Positions 46,801-58,800 of a stretch of 64,000 nucleotides of DNA are shown here, piece by piece. The notes under the pieces were generated by a model. That model was given only the letters and a program-made list of their open reading frames with translations. It did not search any database and was not told the DNA's origin. The DNA is from Vanilla planifolia (taxonomy: Eukaryota > Streptophyta > Magnoliopsida > Asparagales > Orchidaceae), in NCBI GenBank assembly GCA_023846275.1, contig CM043872.1, positions 24,103,670 through 24,167,669 on the forward strand, in the 5' to 3' direction. How positions within the stretch are numbered: position 1 is the first letter of the stretch; each line of letters opens with the position of its first letter. A program made the position numbers and the translations under genes.

Positions 46801-49800
46801 CAGCCGGCCGACGAGGAGAGGCCAACGCAGCGACGCCGTGGGTGGACGTTTCATCGGACGATCTGAAAGCGAGTTGAGAGGAGGCGGAGGTGCAGGCGGA
46901 GGGGTTTGGAAAGCTAGACTCGAGGTGTAGCCCAATCTTGTGAAGGTACCGGAGGCGTAGGCGGAGCCGGAGATTGCGGGGTCGCGGGGTGGGCCTGACA
47001 TCGGCTTCACCGCGTGGCCGGTGCGGAGGCGAGCTGCGTTGTCGTGGAGACGGTCTTTGGTCAACGGTCAGCTGCACGTGGACCGGGCTTGTTTGAATAT
47101 GAATTCTGGTCACGCGGGGTGTGCTGGGACACGATTAATCGGCTCAAGATCCTGCGGGATATCTGAACCTTCGTCCCGGTCGTCGCGCCAAGGACCATGC
47201 AGCCCTAATTTGACGTTCGATGGCGGGAAGTACACTACGAAGGAGCAGCCGGCGTGCAAGGACCACTGTAAGTAACTCCCCGGTGAGGGAGTGTGTTTCA
47301 TCATCGTCTGAAAAGGGACAGCCACTTGACGGGGGTCTTCCACACCCTGACGGCGCTTCACGGGAGGTCGATGACAGGGTGACGAGAGCTGGGGTCGCGG
47401 AGGAGAACAATATCACCGGAGAAGCGGAGATGCAGTGGGGTGCGGAACACGTGCATGCTAAGGCCAGTTTTAGAGAGGTTTTGACAGCCCGCAGTATCCA
47501 GAATGGCAACTTGGTGAACTCTTTCATGCGGCTGGCTAATGTTGATGTTAAGGAACGTGCTGCTGCTATTCCGGATATGGCGGAGGATGGTGAAGTCCTC
47601 GTCTCTTCCGAAGCTTGTCAACGGCGAATTGATTTTCATAAATATGACCTGGTGGGTCGTATATTCGGGAACACGCTGCCTTTTCCGATGATCGCCAGAG
47701 TGTTGCTCAAACGCTGGGGCCACCATAAGAATTTTAGAGTGTTTGATATGTCTTCGAATTGCTTCTGCTTACATTTCGAATCGAAGGAGGCACGGAATGA
47801 TGTGTGGCTCGGGGGGCCGTGGCAAATTGCCGGCCAAGCCATGGGCTTGGATGTTTGGTCGCATGAATTCACTCCCGGAGACTCCCACGCGATGTGCGCG
47901 CCGATTTGGGTGCGATTCCCCGACTTGCCCTTGATTTACTGGGATACGGACAATATCTTGCGTATTGCAAAGGCTATAGGTGATCCGTTCCTTCTCGATG
48001 GGTGGACGGCGGCAATGGAGAGATCGTCCTATGCTCGGGTCTGTATTCATACAGACCTTTCGAAACCCTTGAAGCCGGGTGTTTGGCTAAAAGGGGATTA
48101 TGGGAGAATCTACCAAAGTTTCGAATATGAGGGATTGCCGAGGATTTGTTTCTCGTGCGGTTGCGTGGGGCATCTTGCAAGTCAATGCAATGTGCAGCTT
48201 ACGAAGGAGGTGACTCAGCCTGGACATGGTGAATGCTCTGGAATGAGGGCGAACGGGGATCAGAGGAAGGGAGGAAAGGTCCTTACCGAGGTTACGGAAG
48301 AAGCGCATGGACTAGGGCCTTGGATGCTAGTTCAACACAGACGGAGGAAAACCGGTGCCGATGCTCGTAGGGGTCCGGCGGCCACGGCTAGTCATGGAAC
48401 CAGGAATGATGTTCAAAGAACTCGTGGGAGGGTGCATGCCGGCTCATCTAGGGGGGTGAGTCGTCCCTCGAGGGAACGCGGCAGGAGCAGATCAAGGCGG
48501 GGCTCTCCATCCAGGAGTCGTGCTCAACACTTGGCGGATTCCGGTGATCGGAGCTTGGGGGCGGAAGGTGCGGAGCGGGGAGCTCGGGGGGGGGGGGGGG
48601 GGGGGCGGAGTTAAGGGGAAGTTGCTAGGGTCAATGACGGCTCGGGGAAAGGAGCCGCCCACTGGTGTGGGTGGCAATGTGGCTTAAGAATGTGGATCAC
48701 GGCTATGCTTCGTGGGGCGCAGCGGCCATCTCTGGTGGGTGGCGGTGGTTCGGGAAGATGTAGTTGCATGGCTAAGGGCTTTCTGATGACATTATCAATG
48801 AACATTATTGTGTGGAATATAAGAGGCGTCAAGAAGAAGAAGTCTAGGGGCTATTTGCGCAGGTTGATCCGTGAAATGAATGTTGCTGTTGTGGCGTTAA
48901 TGGAGACGAAGGCTGTGGGGTTCTCTAGACAAGATGCAAATTGGCTGCTTGGGGGAGGATGGGACTTTGAGGCACACCCCTCAGAGGGACTATCTGCTGG
49001 ATTTCTGATTATGTGGAGGAAGGATGTGGACCTTATGGTCACTGGCGCTTCATCTCATACTATGGCTTGCACAATCAAAACTTCACATGATGGCAGGATG
49101 ACTTGCTACTTTGTTTACGGCCCGAAGTGTCATCACAGACGGCGGATCATTTGGGAGGATGTACGAAATTCCTGCGGCGGCAATGAGCCTTTGCTTGTTG
49201 CTGGAGACTTTAATTTGATCTTGGCACCGGAGGAAAAGCGGGGGGGTCGGCGTTTCTTTTATGGCAAGGACCAGCAGGACTTTGCGGATCTTATGCAGGA
49301 GCTTCAACTTGTGGATTTGGGGTTTTCCGGCAACAGGTTTACTTGGAGCAATGGGAAGCAGGGGGGTGCGCGCATCCTTGAACTCCTGGATCGGGCTCTT
49401 ATGAACTCGGCGGGGCTGCTTGCATTTCCTAATTGTTCGGTCCATCACCTTAGTAGGCTGGGTTCGGATCATTGTCCAGTGTTGATTAAGGTGGGAGGTG
49501 GAGATCAGTGGCAGTATTCCAGCAGGCTACTGCTCGACAGCGTATGGTTGGACTTCCCTCAATCGTTCCAGGTGGTGGAAAAGGCTTGGAGGAGGACTGT
49601 TAAGGGTGACAGTATGGAGATTGTGATGACAAAATTTCAGCGGTCGATGTGGGCGCTGCGTAGATGGAGCCGTGAGGAGGTGGGGAATATTATTGATCGG
49701 AACAAGGTGCTGGAGCGGGACATTGACGAGCTCCAAAATAGGGAGTCTAGCGATGGTCTGTCGGAGGAGGACCACAAGCGGCTTGGTGATTTGGTTGCTG

Positions 49801-52800
49801 CCTTTCACCGGGGGTGTGCTCACGAAGAACAGTGGTGGTGGCAGCGCGCTAAGGTGCATTGGGCGCAGCTTGGGGATTGCAATTCGAAGTTTTTTCACAT
49901 TGCGGCATCGGCTCGTAAAAGGGAGAATCGCATTACATTCTTGCGGGACGTTGACGGTAACATTGTGGACTCTCCCGACAACATTAGGCGGCTTGTCTTC
50001 GAGTTTTTTGAACGGAAATGGGGCGATAGCAACCTGGTGCCATTGCCTCCAATTTCCCCGCTTTCGGGTTTCGTCAGTGAGGAGGCTGGTTCTGGCCTTT
50101 GCCGGAGGGTGACGGAAGACGAAATTTTGGTGGCTATGCGGGGCATTAAAAGGAATCGCGCCCTGGGCATCGACGGTATCACAATGGATTTCGTCAATGG
50201 ATATTGGAAAGTTACGCAGCGGGACATCATCAAGGCTGTTTTGGCATTCTTTGAGGAGCGTAGAATGCCGGAGAGTTGGAAGGACACTCTTGTTGTTCTT
50301 ATCCCGAAGAAGCAAGGTGCCTGCCGGCCGGAGCACTTCCGGCCGATCAGTTTGTGCAACACAATCTATAAATTGGTGGCTCGAATTCTTGTTGGCAGGC
50401 TGAAATTGCTGCTGCCTAGTCTTGTGTCTCAGGAACAGGCGGCCTTTGTCCCGGGGAGGAGCATATCGGATAACATAAATATTGCCCAGGAGATGGTAGC
50501 GAGAATGCGATCCTGTACCGCTGCCTCCGGCCTTATGGCAGTGAAAGTCGACATGGAGCAGGCCTATGACAGGGTTCGCTGGGATTTTTTGCTCGAAACT
50601 ATGAAGGCTATGCGATTCCCTGTTACTTGGTGTAACTGGATTACTGCATGTATTTCTGGTCCTAGGTACGCTGTACTCATTAATGGAGCGCGTCTTCCTT
50701 GGGTGTCGGCGCGTCGTGGTCTCCGGCAGGGGTGCCCATTATCCCCCTTTCTCTTTGTCATGTCCATGGAATACCTGTCGTGCATGATGCGGGAATATGA
50801 ATCCCGGCAGCTGCTCGGGTTTAGGCCGGGGATGCATACGCCGCGGGTTTCCCACCTCTTGTTCGCGGACGATGTGTTGATTTTTGCTCCGGCTTCCAGG
50901 GAGGCTGCGTGCGCTGTCCGTCGCATTCTGCGGGCGTTTGAGGACAGCGCTGGATTGAAGGCCAACTTTTACAAGTCAAATGTCTATTTCAGCAATAGCT
51001 TCAGCAAGAAGTTCAGCATAATTTCACGGAAACTTGGTATGGCAATTGGCCGATCCTTGGTGTATTTGGGGGTTCCTATTACTGCGCGCCGATTGACTAA
51101 GGAGGACCTGAGTTCCCTCGTCCAAAGAATCGATAATACTGCGATCAGCTGGCGCGGACGGGTATTGTCGCTTGCGGGCAGGGCTGTGTTGGCGTCCTCG
51201 GTTCTGTGTGTTATCCCCAACCACATTCTGCGCCACTGTTTGGTGCCGGCGGGAACCATTGCTGTAATTGAACGCCGAATCAGACAATTCCTCTGGGGCG
51301 GTACGAGTAGTGCTCAGACGCTGCACTATGCGTCCTGGGACTGCGTATCTACGCCGAGGGGGGCCGGCGGGCTCGGGCTGCGGGATCTTCGTATTTGGCA
51401 CCAGGCCTTGCAGATGGGGAATTGTAAGCGCATCCTTGGGCGGGAAGTGGGATTATGGGTTGAGATTATGAGAAGGAAGTATGGGTTCATCGACCCGTTG
51501 ATGAAGACACCCCGAAAGGCCTCGGCTGTTTGCAAGATGATCTTGGGAGCTATGCCGACGGCGATTTCGTGTTTCGTGTGGCGCATCGACGACGGACGGA
51601 GGGTGAGATTTACGGAGGATAATTGGCTTGGGGTTCTACCTATCAACTGCTGGCCTACGTTCATTAATGTTCGCGCAAGCTGGCCGGAAAGTGTTGCCGA
51701 ATGCATCAGGGACGACGGTGCTTGGGATGTTGAGGCGATTTCTAACTGGGCGGGTGAGGAGCTTATTGACAGAATCAGGCATCTCCCACGTGCTCGGGAT
51801 TCCGTCCAGGACTGCTTGGTCCATACGCATACGGAGATGGAGAAGGCTCATAGTGGTCGAATCTACGCACAGATCAAACACGAGTCGTCCTCTGCTGGGG
51901 GCGGTGGTCGGCGGCGTGATGAAGCTACGGGGAGAATTTGGAAATTAAAGGTGTTGCCGAGGGTTCGGGTCTTCCTTTGGCGGGCTGCCGGCGAATTTCT
52001 GCCTACGGCGACGTGGAAGGCTCGCCGGGGAATTAGCCGCGACCCCCTGTGCCCTTTCGGCTGCATGGAGGAGGAAACCCGGCAGCACGCGCTGTGGGAC
52101 TGCCCACGTGCCCGGGACATGTGGGGGACCAACCATGCACGTCACGTGCTCATGGAGCTGGGCTGGCCCACGGGTGCGGCGCCAGGGTTCAGAATTTTGG
52201 AGATGTTTTTCAGGCTCTTGAGTTCTCCTGCGGCGCGGCGCGACGTTGCGGTACAACATGTGGCTACAATTGCTACCACCTTGTACTACATTTGGTCGAG
52301 GAGAAATGCGCTTATACACAACGACTTCGTGCCTACTCTCTGCTCGGTGTCTCTGACGGTTAGGTTCGAGGTCAGCACGACCCTCAGGAGGTATCTCATC
52401 CATTCATCTCTGTCCAGCGGGAATCCTGGCAAGTCTTCGGATTTGCTTGTCACGCATGGTTGGCTTCCCCCCCCTACAGGATGGATTAAGGTCAATTGTG
52501 ATGCCGCGGTTGGTGACTCCATAGCTGGTCTTGGTATCGTTGTTAGAGATTGCTCGGGCAAACCTATCATTGTGGCCGGTAAGAGGATGTTCTCAGTGGC
52601 TGCTGATATGATGGAGGTCCAGGCTATCATTATGGCCTTCGACCTTCTGAGGGAGTTTCTTCCCCAGTATCGTGCAGTTGAGTTCCAGTCTGATTCGATG
52701 ACTGCACTTCAGGTGGCTCGGGATATGGTTACCAAACCCAGTGGGGAGGGGGTGTTTGCTGTTACTTTGCAATATGTTAAGGCCATGGAGGCTCTCCGGT

Positions 52801-55800
52801 TTTCTCACATCCACAGGGAGGGAAATGAGCCTGCTGATTGGGCTGCCCGTAGAGCCTGTACTCATGAGTTCATTTGGGGTCCTGGGGAATCCCTTCCTCA
52901 GCCTCTTATCAAACTTATCCTGTCTGAATTTCTGTTTGATCCCCCTTGAGGATCTGACTGTAAAACCTGTGTGGCTTTGCCACTTTTGATATAATGATAT
53001 ATCCTTTCAAAAAAAAAAAAAAAAAAAATATAAAGCATAATGCTTGGTATTTTGATTTTTGAGACTAACTTTTGATCTTGGCACATCCTAATGAACTATT
53101 AATGGTTAGAAGTGTCTTAAGAAACATATTAATTTATAAGTATGCTGGATTACGAAAGCATATATTCCAAAAGAGCTCTTCAAGAGTAAGCTGCTTGGGT
53201 TATAATTTTTTAAACTTGAATGAACTTAATATAAATCATTAAATATAAAAGGAAATATTTATTTTATACAACAGTTTTAATAGCTACCTATAGTTTTAAA
53301 TAGCTGAATAAATCTAATGAGATTCAAAAGTTTAATTAGGAATTAAGCTATGGAATTTAGTTTAGCTGGGTAATATGAGCTTCAGGAGTCCTCTAGAAAA
53401 AAAACCAGCAGCAGGATATGGTTTTTTCAGGAAGGAATCTGGAAAGTTGAGGGAGCAAAGTTTCCTTCCCAAAAAAAAAAAAAAACTAAGCCGGGTGATT
53501 GCGGTGCTGCTGTGGTGCTGAGAGGATTGAGGTGCTGCGGGTCCTTACTGCAGCAAGGAAAGAAACCAAGAAAGGAATAGCTGCAGCTCTGCTGGAAACA
53601 CAGTGGCAAGAGGAAGGATCAGCTGCTGCAAGGAATAGCGTGGAGTGAGACAAGTTGCTGTTGTGGTTACAGACAAAGAGCGATCAGTAGTCGAGAGAAG
53701 TGTGGTTGCATCGCTGCTTTGAGAAGAAAATAAAGAGTGGACTGCTTTGAGAAGAACGTAAAGAGTGGAGCTGTAGCTTTCAGAATTATGAAAAGACACT
53801 ATAGCAGTGTTGCAGTTTCAGCAAGAAGAAAGCAAGCCTAGGTTGATGCTGGAAGTCTATCAGGAAGCAGAGTTTTGTTCGAGCTGGCTTCAGCTGGAAG
53901 CAGAGCAAGGCAGAGCAGCCGTAGCAAAGGGGAAAGAGCTTAGAATTTGCTAAAGTCTTGGAATCAATTGCAATAGTTACGGCAAGAGGAGGAAGCCTAA
54001 TCAGGTAAGTTACCTTAAGCCTTAATAAGAGGAAAAAGAGCTTCGAATTGATTATTCTCGGTAAGCTTGATCATTTTCTGTATATCAGAAAAATCTTGTG
54101 CAGTGAGTTTCAGTTGTATGGATCTTGTTTTGGACATTTAAAAGCTCTACTGTTTAACGCACTTTGATTCCTTGATAGATTAGAAATGCTGGTTTTCATA
54201 CTTAGAACTTTGGGTTAATCTTACAAAGAATTTAGAATTGGGACAGTAGCATAACAGGGATGCTTGTTGGCTGCTAGGCGCTTTTCTTCTGAATCCTAAC
54301 CTAACATATGCCTAGATTGACATATGGTACACCAAGGCCAGATGTACCACATGCCGTGTTGTGTGGGTGGTATGCTCAAACAGCCTAGAATTACGAAATT
54401 ATCTTAGCATAGAGAAAATTAACAATAAAGAATTTACAATATGTAGCCAATGGAAGCAAATGAGCTTATTGTAATATATTTTTGTATGAATTTTATGTGT
54501 AGTACAGCCAGAGAATGACAAATGGAAAAAAGACCAATCTCAAAAAAATCAAGTAAACGGAAGTAATTGTGATACAAATATGTTATTATTATTTATCTTT
54601 GAATAATGCGTAGCTACGAACATGATTATATGACATGGTTTTCCTTACGCATACATATTCTATTAATATTTAACATAATTTTATCATCTTATGTGCCAAG
54701 AATTTAATTCACATGTATCTCAATAATAAATTTGACAAAAATAAATTTATTAGAACAAAAACTGAAAAAGAATAAAAGAAATAAATTAAGAAATAAGAAT
54801 GAAAGGACAACATATTACTCATTATGATAGCTGTCATACTGTAACGATAAGAGATGATTTTATGATATGAGCATGTTGTATGAATTAAGCTATCTGAGCC
54901 TTGTGTTATACCAATTATAATATTGATATATTAGATAATATGAGACAATGAAAGAAAATTAAGTAATTTTCCCAAGGACATTAGCCCTTGTAGCCATACT
55001 CAACTATTGCTATGGGCTACTACATGAGTTGAGCTCTGTTGTCACTATGGACTAGACGAGAAAAAAAAAAAAGAAAATAAATGGTATATCACAGGCATCA
55101 TATCTCATACTTAGCTATCGTTATGGGTTGTTGTATAAGCTAAACTCTGCTGCTCCTACGGGTTGGTGTACGAGCAGAGTAAATATGATATGATTATGAC
55201 ACATACTTAGTGAGGGGCTTAACTAGGACTATAATTTTATATTGATACGTGATATGTCTATGGACTATGATCTATATGATGTGATGAGATAGTAGATGAT
55301 ATAATGATATGATACGAGATAGAGTCTTATGATACTAGAATAAAATTATTTACAAAAAACTAGCACCTTATAAAATGTGAAAAAAAAGATATATGAGGAT
55401 CATTAGAATCATAAGAATTGAAAAACAAATGAAATAATAAATCATGATGATTGGGAAGAAATTGGATTGAATATAGATTTGAATAATGCAGCTATTACTT
55501 GCTTATACATGATCACATATGTTTGTTTATGATCACCTACTTTTGCACACTCATATGCTTTTACATACTATATAGATGTTATGTTATTGTTTCTTGATTA
55601 TTATGAGATATTTTTCTCATTGTATTTTATATTAATTTATTTACTTATAACTATTAATTTATTAAATGAACTTATTAAACTCATTATCTACTTGTATTAT
55701 AAGGCATGTCATAGATTTGTATCGAGATAAGTACCATCATGGTAAAGTCATGTCTTAATGAGGGAGATTTTGTCATTAGTTTGGTATTGATGCTCCTATT

Positions 55801-58800
55801 GTGTACGGTTCTTATTTAGAGATGTGGTATATATATAGCTATTATATGCAAGTTTTAGCCATTATGCTTTGTGGTGGTTGTAACAATGTGGATTTTGTGA
55901 CATTATATGGTATAGGTTGTGATTGTATCGTTTATGATTGTGTGGTATACTAGAATATTATGTTAGTTTTTTTTATAATTATTTTTAGTTGAAATATTGA
56001 GATTCTTGATTTGAGATAATAAATATTTAGTGTTATATAATGATTAATGTGAATAACTGAATACTTGTATAATGGAGAAATGAATGTTTTCAAGAAAAAT
56101 TCTATTAGTTTGAATTTTAAAATTTTAGATCAATTTTGATTAGTTTTTAAAGTTAAAATCATAACAAAGGAGAATTATAATTAGTTTTATCGTCAACCTC
56201 ATCCGAATGAATGATAATGTCCTATATTTGGTTGTTTAATTTAATAATTAACCTAATATTGATATTATTAGATGCATTATTGAGAAAAGTAGTTAGGTGG
56301 GGCATGATAGGTGCACAAATGAGCATGGTTACTTGCATGCGGGTGCTTTTGCTTAGATGTAAGGCAAGTAGCCAAGTGGCTCGACAACCTATGTAGGTGA
56401 TTGAGGAGTGCTCTATGGCACTACTATGCAAAGTTGTTGCAAGGTAGTTATCTTCCAACCAAACAAGGAAGTCTACATGAATGCGAGGCGGGTGACCAAG
56501 TATGTAACAAGATCAACAATGACTATTGTAAAGCAACAGCTCGTAATTAGAAACTATTAAAGTAACCAATGCACAAGTCGATGGTGACAACTACAGAGGA
56601 GGATGACGACAATGGAGTTGAAAATGAAAAATTGGGACAATTTCGGATTGCAACTGGATAAGATGAAAGCCATTTACACTTTCATGAAAAGAATCTCTTG
56701 CACATGCATGCATCTTACAAAATATTCTCAAGTCATAATGATGGCAAATCAAAATGTCCTTTTTCATTTCATCATCAATATTTATATAGAATACAAGATC
56801 AAAGTATTTTGAAAAATGAAAAGACTTAAACAATCTATGGTCTATAAAAAACTATTAAAATCATAAAAATTATGAAATTGAAAGACATGTAGAATACAAC
56901 AAAAAATATTTTTGGGACTAATAAATAACTTATCATAACTCAAAAGACAAATAAATTTAATAAAGCTTTTATTTTACCCTTTTTTGAGCCTTGATTATGA
57001 TATAATCCATTGCTTACAAAATTGAATCTCCTGCATCTTAGATTATAATAGATTTGCCTAATATGACACATTAATTCCCCCTAAGCAAGAAGAATTCTGC
57101 TTTTAGTGACACTTTTGATGCAATATGTTTTGCATTAGTTGGCCTAGTGATTGTTTCATCTTGTTCAGGTGCACATCTCACACTCCCATAAGCATTTCGT
57201 GGTGGCAAATGTGCCTTAATAGAATTATTTTTCCCATCTTATTTTGTGTTCTGTATGTTGCCATGCTAGAAGGGTGAGTTTGGGAGGATCATGGCATACC
57301 ATGTTAGTTAATGCATGAACAACATAGTTGGAGGTCTATGTTATCCTTAGCTAGTAGGAGACAAAGGGTCAACTAATGATGACTTCATGGAATTTGCGTC
57401 TCAACAAGATCATCATGATCTTTCCTTTTAGCAAGTATGTCATTTGCAACAATAGAGAGGGGAGGGCTTAAGTGTTGAGCCATCTGGATAAGATCTTAAT
57501 GTCAACAACTGTCTTCATGTCTTTCTTTAGGCCTTAAGTGCTTTAGCTTATTAGTACTCACTCAAACCACTCCCTTTTCTTCTTCAACTAGATGTTGTGG
57601 ATTTAGATCACAAAGTAGCCTCTTGAGATTTGAGAATGCATGATTGTCATTTAAGGATGCTAAGACAACCTTGAAGAAGGCTTGTCATAACTAATTAAAG
57701 GGGTTCTTCCCCGTAAGGTGCTTGACCATGAGTTCACTCGATATGGTGTGTCTTTGTTAAGTAGCTTGAATTACTTGCCACCCTAGTTTCCAATAAGAAT
57801 ATAAGAACAATTGTTAATTCCTTGCTGAGTAATCATGCTTTCAAGATTAATGGTATTATCAACTCCTTTATCAAAGGCTACTATGACCAAGTTGGTCATG
57901 GCTTGATCAAAGCCATTTTACATTTCTTCCATGTTGAAATCATGACTCATAAGTTTTGTACATGTATTGCCTAATCAAAATAAGATATCAACTCATATGA
58001 TGCATGAATCAGACTATTAGATATATAAATCGGATCATCATATATGTGCACTCAGAATGTTTTAACCATTTTAAAATAAGAATTGTGTTTGAAAAAATAC
58101 TCAAGAATTGAAAAATTGTTTTTTAAAAAGTAGATTTAAAATATTTAGAAACATGATTTTGAAAAGATGTTATAAGGACTTTAATTGCAGACTTTTCATT
58201 TAAAATAAATATTACATTGAATAACAAAATCTATATTAATGTTAAATAATATGCCAAAAGATTCATACAATATCTTAAGTTGTGTTTTAATACAATAATC
58301 TTTACAATTCGTATCATGACACTAACTTAAATTAAAAAAAAATTCAAGCATCCATTTTAAACCACTTTATCCACCAAGCTATGATCATCAAGTCATTGTA
58401 TTCAAGGTCTTAATCTATCTTAACCATGTTGTAAACTAAAAACTACTTAAGACTAAACATGGAAAAACTATTTTCTTTAGTTTTTATGATCAAACTCCTT
58501 TGATGAGTTCATGAGGTTAACAATCAATTCCTCTCAACTTGAGCATTGAGGAAAATTTGTAGCACCGATGATCCTAAGAGCTAACATCAAGGTTGGAAGG
58601 CAAAAGAGGTCTACAATATACAGCACACAAGGACTCTAAACTTGATGGAAACATCCATTGAAAATTTACAAGATAAAACAACTAAAAAGGTGAGGTAGGT
58701 AGATGATAGTAACAAAAACAGATAGCAATGAAACTAATGTTACTTACTTGTAACCTCGTAATCAGACTCCCCATATTTAAGAGAGCTTGATGGTATTTTG

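Larger units (their letters stand above)
46725..53028 (+). mobile_element. Full-length L1-type LINE with RNase H domain, both ORFs open
   Basis: About 6.3 kb. It has a GC-rich 5' UTR (46,725-47,219), ORF1 (47,220-48,614), ORF2 (48,690-52,949), a short 3' UTR and a 20-A tail (53,009-53,028), flanked by a 14-bp target-site duplication with one mismatch. Composition is far more GC-rich than the host intron. Both ORFs are intact and all catalytic motifs inspected are present, so this is a young insertion that may be retrotransposition-competent. It lies antisense in the 13.35-kb FAAH intron. Confidence 0.9.

Noticed and set aside
46691-47113. Minus-strand 140-codon open frame in the LINE 5' region
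   Set aside because: It is antisense to the GC-rich LINE 5' UTR and has Pro/Arg/Ser-biased composition; the many antisense frames across 46.7-52.9 kb are shadows of ORF1/ORF2.
49527-50336. Minus-strand 269-codon open frame
   Set aside because: Exact antisense shadow of LINE ORF2, composition biased, no domain.
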